A stretch of DNA of 64,000 nucleotides from Anaerobium acetethylicum (GTDB taxonomy: Bacteria > Bacillota > Clostridia > Lachnospirales > Lachnospiraceae), in contig NZ_FMKA01000002.1 of NCBI RefSeq assembly GCF_900096945.1, positions 124,001-188,000 on the forward strand. Reading direction: 5' to 3'. This document shows, piece after piece, positions 43,548-52,609 of this stretch; within the stretch, counting starts at the first letter, position 1, and every line of letters starts with the position of its first letter. The notes under the pieces were generated by a model. The model saw nothing but the letters and a program-made list of their open reading frames with translations. It searched no databases and was not told the origin of the DNA. The translations under genes and the position numbers were made by a program.

Positions 43548-44855
43548 ATGAGCGAGATAGCTATTAATATATCAAGTGTTTCCAAGGTTTATAAATTATA
43601 CGACAAGCCTACACTCAGGCTGAAGGAAGCCCTGAGCTTAAGCGGCAGGAAATACCATAAGGATTTTCCGGCGCTCCATGATGTGAGCTTTGATGTTAAA
43701 AAAGGTGACATGCTTGGAATCATCGGCAAGAACGGTGCGGGAAAGTCGACCCTCCTGAAGATCATCACGGGAGTCCTCTCTCCTTCAGGCGGAAACGTGG
43801 AAATCAACGGAAAGATTTCTGCCCTGCTTGAACTTGGAGCAGGCTTTAATCCTGAGTATACGGGAATTGAAAATATTTATCTGAATGGCCAGATGATCGG
43901 CTTTACCCGCGAGGAGATGGATAGCAAAATAGAGGATATCGTAAAATTTGCCGACATTGGGGATTTTGTATACCAGCCGGTCAAGACTTATTCAAGTGGT
44001 ATGTTTGCGCGTCTGGCATTTGCCGTTGCAATCAATGTAGAGCCTGACATCCTGATCGTGGATGAGGCTTTGTCAGTCGGAGACGTGTTCTTCCAGGCGA
44101 AATGCTACAAGAAGCTTGAAGATTTCAGAAACAGCGGAAAGACCATCCTCCTGGTTACCCATGACATGGGCAGCGTCATAAAATACTGCAACCGCGCCGT
44201 AATCATCAATGGCGGGGAAAAGATTGCCGAAGGCAGCCCTGTGGATATGGTCGATCTCTATAAGAAGATCCTGGTAGGCCAGTATGACGCATCGGAAGCG
44301 GAAGAAAACGAAGATTCAGAGGGTGCAGGAAAAGCAGGAACCAGCATCGATGAATTCGGACTGAAGGAAGGAAGCAGCTGGAAGGATTACATGCTGATTA
44401 ACCCGAATAACGTGGAATACGGAGACAGGCGCGCATCCATCATCGACTTCGGTATTTTCGATGACGAGGACCAGATTACGAATACTGTCTATAAACTCAG
44501 GAAATTCACCCTGAAACTGAAAGTGAAGTTCAATGAGGAGATTGAAAATCCGATTTTTGCGTTCAGCATAAAGGACATCAAGGGAACCGAAATTTCAGGT
44601 ACGAACACGATCATCGAAAAGGTGGATACGGGAATCGTCAAAAAGGGCGAAACCATTGAAATCGCCTTCAGACAGAAGATGATTCTGCAGGGAGGTCAGT
44701 ATCTCCTTCAGCTGGGATGTACGGGATTTGAAAATGACGCCCTTGTCGTGTTCCACAGACTGTATGACATTTGCTGTATAAGCGTCATTGCCGACAAGAC
44801 CACAGTGGGCTACTGTGATATGGATTCAAAAGTGACCTATAGGAAGGAGGATTAG
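43548..44855 (+). CDS. wzt: Polysaccharide ABC exporter, ATPase with C-terminal carbohydrate-binding domain (Wzt-like)
   Basis: The protein of 435 residues has an ABC domain in residues 1-240 (Walker A IGKNGAGKSTLLKII, signature YSSGMFARLAFAVA, Walker B ILIVDEALSVGD). An acidic linker follows, then a beta-rich Wzt_C-like domain (about 290-430, RKFTLKLKVKFNEEIENPIFAFSIKD). In Wzt systems that domain reads a modification at the end of the glycan chain before export. ATG 43548 is preferred over the TTG at 43536 used by the track. wzm lies 35 bases upstream. Confidence 0.92.
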   Translation: MSEIAINISSVSKVYKLYDKPTLRLKEALSLSGRKYHKDFPALHDVSFDVKKGDMLGIIGKNGAGKSTLLKIITGVLSPSGGNVEINGKISALLELGAGFNPEYTGIENIYLNGQMIGFTREEMDSKIEDIVKFADIGDFVYQPVKTYSSGMFARLAFAVAINVEPDILIVDEALSVGDVFFQAKCYKKLEDFRNSGKTILLVTHDMGSVIKYCNRAVIINGGEKIAEGSPVDMVDLYKKILVGQYDASEAEENEDSEGAGKAGTSIDEFGLKEGSSWKDYMLINPNNVEYGDRRASIIDFGIFDDEDQITNTVYKLRKFTLKLKVKFNEEIENPIFAFSIKDIKGTEISGTNTIIEKVDTGIVKKGETIEIAFRQKMILQGGQYLLQLGCTGFENDALVVFHRLYDICCISVIADKTTVGYCDMDSKVTYRKED

Positions 44856-44857
44856 AA

Positions 44858-47800
44858 GTGCAGAAAATCAAAAAAGCGGTGCTGTTGACGAAACTCTGCG
44901 TCAGGCAGCCTAAAACCATCATAAAAGGCTTCAGATATATAAAAAACAACGGTATGGACAACTTTCTGATCCACGTCAAAGGCAAGGCAAGCAACGAGAT
45001 GTTCAATGCCAGCAGGCAGATCCAGCTGGATGAAACGAAAAGCAGATACTACGATAAACTGAAATTTTCAATCATAATGCCGGTCTACAACGTAGAGATA
45101 AAGTGGCTTGAAAAGGCTATCGAATCGATAGAAGCGCAGAATTATATCAACTGGGAGCTATGCATAGCCGACGACTGCTCTACAGATCCAAGGGTCAGGG
45201 AATATTTGGATAGCGTTAAAAACGATGTGATTAAGGTGGTATTCCTTGAAAAGAACGGCGGCATATCGGCTGCAACCAATGAAGCTGCAAAAATGGCTGA
45301 AGGCGATTACCTCGTACTGATGGACAATGACGACGAGATATCCCATGATGCTTTGTTTGAATTCGCAAAGGCTATTAAAAATTCGGATGCAGACATCATC
45401 TACAGCGACCAGGATATCGTAGATATGGAAGGAAGCCACAGGGATCCGCTCTTTAAACCGGACTGGTCTCCTGACCTTCTGTTAAGCCAGATGTACATCG
45501 GCCACCTTCTTGGATTCAAAAAGGAACTTTTTGAAAAAGTCGGAGGTTTCAGAAGCGAATTCAACGGAAGCCAGGATTACGACCTGATGCTCCGTATGAC
45601 GGAACATACGAAAAAGGTTGCCCATGTTTCTAAGATCTTATACTCCTGGAGGGACCTTCCAAGTTCGACAGCGGCCAACCCGCATTCAAAGCCTTATGCG
45701 CAGACAGCCGGCCTCAATGCGATCCAGGACCATCTGGACAGGGTATACGGAAAAGGCAATGCAGAAGCAAAGGAAACAGCAGACCTGTTTGTTTATGATG
45801 TAAGATATAAGCTCAGGGAGAATGTAAAAGCCTCCATCATTATCCCGACGAAGGACCATGCAAAGCTTCTGGGCGACGTTGTGGAAAGCATCCAGAAAAA
45901 GACGGCATACAGAAATTTCGAAATCATAATCCTGAACAACAATTCAGAAGAAAAAGCGACTTTTGAATATTTCGATCAGGTTGTCAAGGAATATGACAAT
46001 GTCAGGGTTGAGGAAGCAAGCTACGAATTCAACTGGTCACGCCTGAACAATCACGGAATCAGGATCGCAGAAGGAGACGTGTTCATCTTCCTCAACAATG
46101 ATATGCAGGTGATTACAGAAGACTGGCTCGAAAGGCTTGTTGAGAAGGCAGTAAGGGAAGATGTCGGAACCGTGGGAGCACTTCTTCTGTTTGAAGACGG
46201 CACGATCCAGCATGCAGGCGTCATCGCAGCTATGGGCGGCTGGGCTGACCATGTATTCAGAGGCATGAATCCGGTACATTATGGTTCCCCTTTCATTTCC
46301 CCTATGGTTACAAGGAATGTGACGGCTTCCACAGGGGCATGTCTTGCAATTTCAAGGAAGACGATTGAAAAAATCGGAAACTTCGATGAAAAATTCATCA
46401 TCTGCGGAAGCGATGTGGAAATCAGCGTGCGTGCAAACCAGCACGGACTGGTAAATATCTATGATCCCTTTGCAAGATTATATCATTACGAATCGAAGAG
46501 CAGGGATTCCTATATTCCGCAGATCGATTTTGACCTTTCAGACAAGATGTACAAGGTATACCGCGAAGAGGGCGATCCTTATTACAACAGGCAGCTTGAC
46601 TACAACAGCTGCGTCCCGAAGGCGAAGAGCGGCGTCCAGGAAGCCCCTGAAACCGATCACAGCGGCATGAGGATAGAAGCGGCAGGTATTTCCAACATCG
46701 GATCAAATGTTGCGGAAATCACACCGTATAACTTCAGGCCATGCGCATACAACCGAAAAAGAATCAATCTTCTCGTACCTTCAATCAATCCGGAGCATGT
46801 ATTCGGAGGAATTTCCACGGCAATCAAGTTCTTTGAGGAATTCGTGGAAGAGATGGGATATGACAGCAGGATGATACTCACTGATGCGGAACCGGGCAAT
46901 GACGTGAAGGACGGTTACAATCCGAAATACACCTTTGTGGAGGCAGAAGAGGAAAGCCATGCAGCCCACCAGATCGTGCCCTACAGCAACAGGTACGGCC
47001 GCAGCATTCCAGTATCGGAAAAGGACGTGTTCATGTTCACAGGATGGTGGACAGCCCACTGCGCACAGGAAGCATACGAAGAGTTCGAAAAGCAGTACAG
47101 GATAAGGCCAAACAAGTTCATCAACTTCATACAGGATTACGAGCCGGGCTTCTATCCATGGTCTACAAGATTCCTTCTTGCAGATGCAACCTATAAGAAC
47201 CATTATCCGCAGATTGCCATATTCAACACAGGGCTTCTGAAGGAATATTTCGATTTCAACAAATATAAATTCTACAGGGAATTCGTATTTGAGCCGGTGC
47301 TCAACAAGACCCTGAAGGAAAGGCTCTACAAGGCTGACAGCATCATGCCGAAGAAGAAGCAGATACTCGTATACGGAAGACCGGGAACAGAGAGAAATGC
47401 ATTCGATCTGATTGTGGATTCCCTGAAAAAATGGGTATGGATGCAGTCAGACATTGCGGAATGGACAATCCTGTCGGCAGGAGAGAAATTCAAGGATATC
47501 CCGTTAGGGAACGGCAAGAAGCTTGAATCCGTAGGAAAGCTTACAATCGATGAATATGCAGACGTCCTGACTGACACGTACGCAGGGATTTCCCTCATGG
47601 CATCACCTCATCCGAGCTATCCGCCTCTTGAGATGTCAGTGTTTGAAATCAAGGTAATTACGAATACATATGCAAACAAGGATCTGAGCAGCTTCAACGA
47701 CAACATGGTCTCGCTCGACAATATCAGTCCGACGAATATCGCCAACAGGCTCCTGGAGATCTGCGAAAACTACAGTCCGCAGGTCAGACATGAACTGAAA

Positions 47801-47875
47801 AATAAAGACTATTGCGAAAACAGCAATATCTTCTGGTTTAAGGAAGAAGTCGGAAAGATACTGGAAGAAGAATAA
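44858..47875 (+). CDS. Multidomain glycosyltransferase: two GT2 domains plus a WsaF-like C-terminal GT
   Basis: The protein of 1005 residues starts at GTG 44858 after AGGAAGGAGG. About residues 65-300 are a first GT2 (SIIMPVYNVEIKWLEKAIESI, MDNDDEI). About 320-590 are a second GT2 (SIIIPTKDHAKLLGDVVESI, FLNNDMQV, GSDVEISVRANQHGL). About 640-1005 form a GT-B domain like rhamnosyltransferase WsaF (INLLVPSINPEHVFGGISTA, FTGWWTA, LVYGRPGTERNAFDLIVDSL). Three transferases in one chain suggest assembly of a repeating unit of a rhamnan-like polymer. It is two bases after wzt, so it is in the same operon. Confidence 0.9.
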   Translation: MQKIKKAVLLTKLCVRQPKTIIKGFRYIKNNGMDNFLIHVKGKASNEMFNASRQIQLDETKSRYYDKLKFSIIMPVYNVEIKWLEKAIESIEAQNYINWELCIADDCSTDPRVREYLDSVKNDVIKVVFLEKNGGISAATNEAAKMAEGDYLVLMDNDDEISHDALFEFAKAIKNSDADIIYSDQDIVDMEGSHRDPLFKPDWSPDLLLSQMYIGHLLGFKKELFEKVGGFRSEFNGSQDYDLMLRMTEHTKKVAHVSKILYSWRDLPSSTAANPHSKPYAQTAGLNAIQDHLDRVYGKGNAEAKETADLFVYDVRYKLRENVKASIIIPTKDHAKLLGDVVESIQKKTAYRNFEIIILNNNSEEKATFEYFDQVVKEYDNVRVEEASYEFNWSRLNNHGIRIAEGDVFIFLNNDMQVITEDWLERLVEKAVREDVGTVGALLLFEDGTIQHAGVIAAMGGWADHVFRGMNPVHYGSPFISPMVTRNVTASTGACLAISRKTIEKIGNFDEKFIICGSDVEISVRANQHGLVNIYDPFARLYHYESKSRDSYIPQIDFDLSDKMYKVYREEGDPYYNRQLDYNSCVPKAKSGVQEAPETDHSGMRIEAAGISNIGSNVAEITPYNFRPCAYNRKRINLLVPSINPEHVFGGISTAIKFFEEFVEEMGYDSRMILTDAEPGNDVKDGYNPKYTFVEAEEESHAAHQIVPYSNRYGRSIPVSEKDVFMFTGWWTAHCAQEAYEEFEKQYRIRPNKFINFIQDYEPGFYPWSTRFLLADATYKNHYPQIAIFNTGLLKEYFDFNKYKFYREFVFEPVLNKTLKERLYKADSIMPKKKQILVYGRPGTERNAFDLIVDSLKKWVWMQSDIAEWTILSAGEKFKDIPLGNGKKLESVGKLTIDEYADVLTDTYAGISLMASPHPSYPPLEMSVFEIKVITNTYANKDLSSFNDNMVSLDNISPTNIANRLLEICENYSPQVRHELKNKDYCENSNIFWFKEEVGKILEEE

Positions 47876-47897
47876 GAAAATATTAAAAAATGAGGAA

Positions 47898-47929
47898 GGC
47901 GGATTGCAGGTACAGCCTGCAGTCCGCCT
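47898..47929 (+). promoter_or_regulatory. GC-rich hairpin between the large GT and the methyltransferase gene
   Basis: GGCGGA-T-TGCAGG and CCTGCA-G-TCCGCC pair over 12 bp with one mismatch and a 4-base loop. GAATGC follows, without a T-run, so it is more likely a processing or stability element than a terminator. Confidence 0.55.
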
Positions 47930-47989
47930 GAATGCAAGCATAATCCCGGGAAGCCTGATGGCGGCGGAGGGAAACAGGAGGAGAATTGA

Positions 47990-48901
47990 ATGCCGGAAAT
48001 GATAGGCAATGCCAAAATAAATGATCAGTTCTATAGCGGTGTCGATGGCTATAGCGACGGAGATATAGAAGACGAATTATTGAACCTTGTAACAAATAAT
48101 TCTGATGTCATGGAGATACTGGCAGCTGAAAAACGCTGGCCGATACTTTACCACCTTTCTCCCGTGCGCCAGAATATTTTAGAATGGTACCCGTTCCGGG
48201 AGGGGGCAGAAGTCCTTGAAGTAGGTTCCGGATGCGGAGCAATCACAGGAGTCCTCTGCCGCAAGGCAGGGCAGGTCACCTGCATTGAACTTTCAAAGAG
48301 AAGATCCCTGATTAACATCAACAGGAACAAGGAATATAGCAATCTGGAAATCATGGTGGGAAACTTCAATGACATCAGGCTCGATAAGAAATACGACTAT
48401 ATCACTCTTATTGGAGTCATGGAATATGCAGGCTACTACACTTCGTCGGAATCGCCTTTTGTCAGCTTCCTGGAAAACATCAAGAAGATGCTGAAGCCAG
48501 ATGGGAAACTCCTGATTGCCATTGAAAACAAATTCGGCCTGAAATACTGGGCGGGAGCAAGGGAAGACCATACAGGCGTGTATTTTGACGGGATCGAAGG
48601 CTACCATGCTACGGAGAGCCAGGTCAGGACTTTTTCAAAGGACGAGCTGACAAAGATCATCAGGGATGCAGGCTATTCGGCAATCGAATACTACTATCCG
48701 TTCCCGGATTACAAATTCCCGACGCAGATTTTCTCGGATGACTATATGCCAAAGGCAGATGACCTGATCTGCAGCCGTGACAGTTTTGACAACAGCAGGG
48801 TACATCTTTTTGATGAGACCATGGTTTACAAAAACATCATAGATGCAGATAAATTTGATTTTTTCTCCAACTCGTTTTTTGTTGAAGTTGGAATAGAATA
48901 G
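47990..48901 (+). CDS. SAM-dependent methyltransferase, N-terminal half of an apparently split gene
   Basis: The protein of 303 residues is a class I methyltransferase: the SAM loop is VLEVGSGCGAITGVLCRKA and the later motifs are YDYITLIGVMEYAGYY and LKPDGKLLIAIENKFGLKYW. It ends abruptly at FFSNSFFVEVGIE. In related proteins, as I remember them, the chain continues with the segment that opens the next ORF. It might methylate a sugar on the polymer, in line with the end-reading domain of Wzt. AGGAGGAGAATTGA precedes the ATG. Confidence 0.82.
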   Translation: MPEMIGNAKINDQFYSGVDGYSDGDIEDELLNLVTNNSDVMEILAAEKRWPILYHLSPVRQNILEWYPFREGAEVLEVGSGCGAITGVLCRKAGQVTCIELSKRRSLININRNKEYSNLEIMVGNFNDIRLDKKYDYITLIGVMEYAGYYTSSESPFVSFLENIKKMLKPDGKLLIAIENKFGLKYWAGAREDHTGVYFDGIEGYHATESQVRTFSKDELTKIIRDAGYSAIEYYYPFPDYKFPTQIFSDDYMPKADDLICSRDSFDNSRVHLFDETMVYKNIIDADKFDFFSNSFFVEVGIE

Positions 48902-48914
48902 GACGTGGACAACT

Positions 48915-50255
48915 GTGAAGAAAATATATGCTAAGTTTACAAAGGAAAGAGCAGAACAATTTCAGATTGAGACAGGGATTTATAGAACCGAGACAGGGAA
49001 GAAAGTCATCAAGATGCCTCTGAACGAAAAATGCGAAAGCCACATAAAGAGGATTCATGAGAATTATCAACGCTATAAGGAATGCGGCAATGACATGCTT
49101 GCACAAAGCAGGCCTTTTGGAAAAGGCGTAGAATTCGAGTTCGTGACAGGTACAAGCTTCTGTACCAACCTGCTGAAACTGGCAGACGCTGGTGTTAAGA
49201 AGGAGTTTTTGGAAAAGCTGGCATCCTATAAGGATTATGTTGTGGCTTCAGCCAACGGAACCATTGCCCGGTTTCAGGCGGGCGCAGAGTTCGACGGTGT
49301 GTTCGGCACCCAGGATGGTCTGGAGAACAAGCAGGCGGGTAATAATCTTAATATCGATATGACCTTTGATAACATGATCGAGACTGCAGACGGCGGTATC
49401 AAGGTGATCGATTATGAATGGATATTCAATTTTGCGATACCTGTGGATTTTATCATCTACCGTGCTGTTTTTGCATTCGGCATGAAATACGGCACCAAGC
49501 TGCACCATTTCATAACGCTGGAAGAGATGTACGGAGTTTTCGGAATCAGCCCGGAAGATACGGTCGTGTACAGTAAAATGAACAGAAAATTTGCGGATTA
49601 TGTCAATGGCGGAGTTTCCTCCTATGACAGCATCCTGGAGCAATACAAGAAGACGACTTATGATCTGGATGAAATCCTGCCCCAGTATGAGTATTTTGTA
49701 CAGCTGTTTATCAACACAGGGGAAGGCTATTCCGAAAAGCAGAGCATAAAGGTCCAGATCAAAGAGAACCAGGGGATGTTCGAGACAGTCTTCGATTTAG
49801 GCGCATATCAGGATATCAGGGAACTTCGCCTTGATCCACTGAACGTGCCTGCGGATATTGAACTGCTGGAAATGACTCTGACTGACGAAAATGGGATTTC
49901 CAGAAAACCGGAAAGCATGGAGCATAATGCGGAAATTTTCACCGGAAAGCGCTTTGTCATCAGAGATGCAGATCCGCAATTTCTTATTCCGAATGAAGCA
50001 GGCATCGCAATCAGGAGCATGCATGTGAAATACAGGTTTGTCCTGAAGGATCTGGAGAAATACGAGGAACATGTACACATCGTTGAAGAGATGCTGGAGA
50101 CGGAAATAAACAGCCTGGAATCTGAAATCAGCAGATTGAAAGCGGAAATTGAAGAAAAGAACAAACTGGCAGACGAGCTGGATTACATTAAAGAAACAAA
50201 AGTATTTAAGCTTCTTTTGGAAAAGAAAGTAGATAATTGCTTTAGGGGAAAGTGA
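48915..50255 (+). CDS. Kinase-like/coiled-coil protein, C-terminal half of an apparently split methyltransferase gene
   Basis: The protein of 446 residues starts at GTG 48915 in a different frame, 13 bases after the methyltransferase stop. Its opening VKKIYAKFTKERAEQFQIETGIY reads as the direct continuation of the upstream protein. NLNIDMTFDNMIETADG then VIDYEWIFNFAIPVDFIIYR looks like the metal-binding end of a phosphotransferase-type fold. The last 60 residues are a coiled coil (MLETEINSLESEISRLKAEI). I do not assign a reaction. GAATAGGACGTGG is a possible but weak ribosome site. Confidence 0.7.
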   Translation: MKKIYAKFTKERAEQFQIETGIYRTETGKKVIKMPLNEKCESHIKRIHENYQRYKECGNDMLAQSRPFGKGVEFEFVTGTSFCTNLLKLADAGVKKEFLEKLASYKDYVVASANGTIARFQAGAEFDGVFGTQDGLENKQAGNNLNIDMTFDNMIETADGGIKVIDYEWIFNFAIPVDFIIYRAVFAFGMKYGTKLHHFITLEEMYGVFGISPEDTVVYSKMNRKFADYVNGGVSSYDSILEQYKKTTYDLDEILPQYEYFVQLFINTGEGYSEKQSIKVQIKENQGMFETVFDLGAYQDIRELRLDPLNVPADIELLEMTLTDENGISRKPESMEHNAEIFTGKRFVIRDADPQFLIPNEAGIAIRSMHVKYRFVLKDLEKYEEHVHIVEEMLETEINSLESEISRLKAEIEEKNKLADELDYIKETKVFKLLLEKKVDNCFRGK

Positions 50256-50294
50256 TGATTGTGACTTGATTGTGAAAAAAGAGAGGGGAGCAAA

Positions 50295-52529
50295 ATGCTA
50301 AAAAAGTATTGTAATAACGGTAGACTGCTGATGGGAGCGATTTTCATACTGCTTACACTGGCAGGTACTTTTCTGGCAGTATATTCGAATCCGGATTTTA
50401 TTTTGAATAAGCACATTGAAACCGGAAAAGTTGAATCAAGAATGCAGCTCGGGGAACTGCATAAAGGTGGGGAAATCCGGCAGACATTTCTTTGCAGTAA
50501 AGACAGACTGCTGGGTTTTGATTTGTATTTTGGTACATTTTCGCGACAAAACGCAGGCAACATCCTGGTAACACTGAATAACAGGACAAAAGACGCAACA
50601 ATCGAATCCTGGAAGGTTGATTGCAATTCTTTGGGAGACAATGCATTTACCAGGTTTACCTTATCAGAGGTCCTTCACGGTGTAAAGGATGATCAGTTGG
50701 AAATTATTGTTACATCTGATACTGGAAAAGCTGGAAATGCGGTAACATTGTTCAAGTTTGAGGATGACAGCGTCTTTCAAGAAGCCAGGTTATATCAGAA
50801 TGGAACAGCGCTTAAAGGAACGCTGCTTTTCTCTGTAGATTACAGGGTCGACACCCTGAACTGGAACAATGTATCAGGGATGATGACTTATATTATGCTG
50901 ATAGCAGCAGCGGCTTTTCTGGCTGTATGCGGCATATACAGATTTTTTTCATCCGCAAAGGCAGTGGAAGCAGTCAGGAACATAGAGAAAAACAGGAAGA
51001 AAATCATCTGGCTGATTATCACGGCCGCTTTTCTGGTGTGTATCAGCATTGCTGGTGAGGCATTCTGTTCCCGGATCATAGAAGGGAAAGAAAATTCACT
51101 GGGGACTTTTTTTAATGTTTTCAGATGGTTGTTTATATTTACTTTTGAGATCATGCTGTATTTGTTATTCCTGTATTATAGAAAAGGCATAAAATCAGTT
51201 GAAATCCTGTTTTTTGCTCTAGTGCTTTCCATTGGCGGACTCTTTGCATGTACGCTTCCTGTAACGGGCGATGTGTCATGGGATGATAAGGTCCATTACA
51301 GCAACGCCCTGCAGATGTCGAATCTTGCGGATTATGTCTACAACCAGGCTGATATAGATGTGATCAATGTCAAATACCCTCGGACATTCAATATGAAGCA
51401 GGCACAGGAAAATATTGAGAAACTGAATGCTTCCTATAATGATAAGGGCGTATTATCCTCAAACAAGGAATATAAACTTTTTTACAATCACATCGGTTAT
51501 CTGCCGGCGGCCTTAGCTATAGGTATGGGAAGAATGATGAACCTGCCTTTTCAGTATCTGTTCCTATTTGGAAAACTGGGAAACCTGATTGTCTATGCAG
51601 CTGTATGCTGTTATGGAATGAAGAAACTAAAAGGTGGTAAGATACTGTTTGCAGTAATTGCCATGTTACCGGCGAACATTTATCTTGCGGCAAATTACAG
51701 TTATGATTTCTGGGTAACCGGATTTATCATGATGGGGACAGCGTATCTGATTAGTGAATTGCAGCAGCCCGATAAAAAGCTTGAGAAGAAGGATTTTCTT
51801 ATAATGCTTGGAGGATTTGTGATAGGAATGGGGCCAAAGGCCATATATTTCTGCATGGTGTTCCTCTGTATGCAACTGGGGAGAACGAAATTCAAAACAG
51901 AAAGACGGTTCAGGCAGTACAGAACTGCTGTTATATGTGCCAGTATATGCGTAGCGCTAAGCTTTTTATTTCCCCTTATATTTTCGGCAGGGGCAAATAT
52001 TAACGATATCAGAGGAGGGGCTGGCGTCGATTCAGCCGGGCAGATAAAATTCATAATCACTAATCCCGTGCAGTATACGAAAATATTACTGAGCTTCCTT
52101 GGAAACAGCTATCTGAACATAGTCAATGCCCCGAGGCTGATCGGTAATATGGGGTATCTGGGAGTAGGGAAATTTTCGGTTCTGGCCATTATTCTTATGG
52201 CAGTGGCTGCCTGTGCAGACCGAAACAGTTGTGATACCGGTGTACTGACACATCCATTTCGTCTGAGTGTGTTAGGAAGCGCTTTCATTACGGTATGTCT
52301 GATTGCAACGGCTCTTTATGTTTCCTATAATCCCGTCGCTTCTGAAGGGATAGGGGGATGTCAGCCAAGATATCTGCTGCCTCTTGTTTTTGTTGTGGCA
52401 TACTGTCTTGGCAGCGGGAAAATCAAATTCGTAATAAATAAGCGGTTAATCAACAGTCTGCTGCTTGCCGCTTCAGGCAGCCTTCTATTATATGAATATT
52501 GGTCTGTGTATATCAGCCGGTATGTTTAG
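50295..52529 (+). CDS. DUF2142-like polytopic membrane protein, paralogue 1
   Basis: The protein of 744 residues has one N-terminal membrane segment, an extracytoplasmic beta-rich domain (about residues 35-185, REDOX-free and Cys-poor), then about ten membrane segments. LPVTGDVSWDDKVHYSNALQMS at the first large loop carries acidic residues where GT-C enzymes hold their catalytic Asp/Glu. DUF2142 proteins are predicted membrane glycosyltransferases. The next gene is a close paralogue. GAGAGGGGAGCAAA precedes the ATG. Confidence 0.75.
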   Translation: MLKKYCNNGRLLMGAIFILLTLAGTFLAVYSNPDFILNKHIETGKVESRMQLGELHKGGEIRQTFLCSKDRLLGFDLYFGTFSRQNAGNILVTLNNRTKDATIESWKVDCNSLGDNAFTRFTLSEVLHGVKDDQLEIIVTSDTGKAGNAVTLFKFEDDSVFQEARLYQNGTALKGTLLFSVDYRVDTLNWNNVSGMMTYIMLIAAAAFLAVCGIYRFFSSAKAVEAVRNIEKNRKKIIWLIITAAFLVCISIAGEAFCSRIIEGKENSLGTFFNVFRWLFIFTFEIMLYLLFLYYRKGIKSVEILFFALVLSIGGLFACTLPVTGDVSWDDKVHYSNALQMSNLADYVYNQADIDVINVKYPRTFNMKQAQENIEKLNASYNDKGVLSSNKEYKLFYNHIGYLPAALAIGMGRMMNLPFQYLFLFGKLGNLIVYAAVCCYGMKKLKGGKILFAVIAMLPANIYLAANYSYDFWVTGFIMMGTAYLISELQQPDKKLEKKDFLIMLGGFVIGMGPKAIYFCMVFLCMQLGRTKFKTERRFRQYRTAVICASICVALSFLFPLIFSAGANINDIRGGAGVDSAGQIKFIITNPVQYTKILLSFLGNSYLNIVNAPRLIGNMGYLGVGKFSVLAIILMAVAACADRNSCDTGVLTHPFRLSVLGSAFITVCLIATALYVSYNPVASEGIGGCQPRYLLPLVFVVAYCLGSGKIKFVINKRLINSLLLAASGSLLLYEYWSVYISRYV

Positions 52530-52609
52530 ACAGATGAAGAAAAAAGCAGAAGCGCTTTGGGCATCATGCGAAGAATAAAGCTTTAGAGAAAAGCGAGAGG
52601 AAAAATGAG

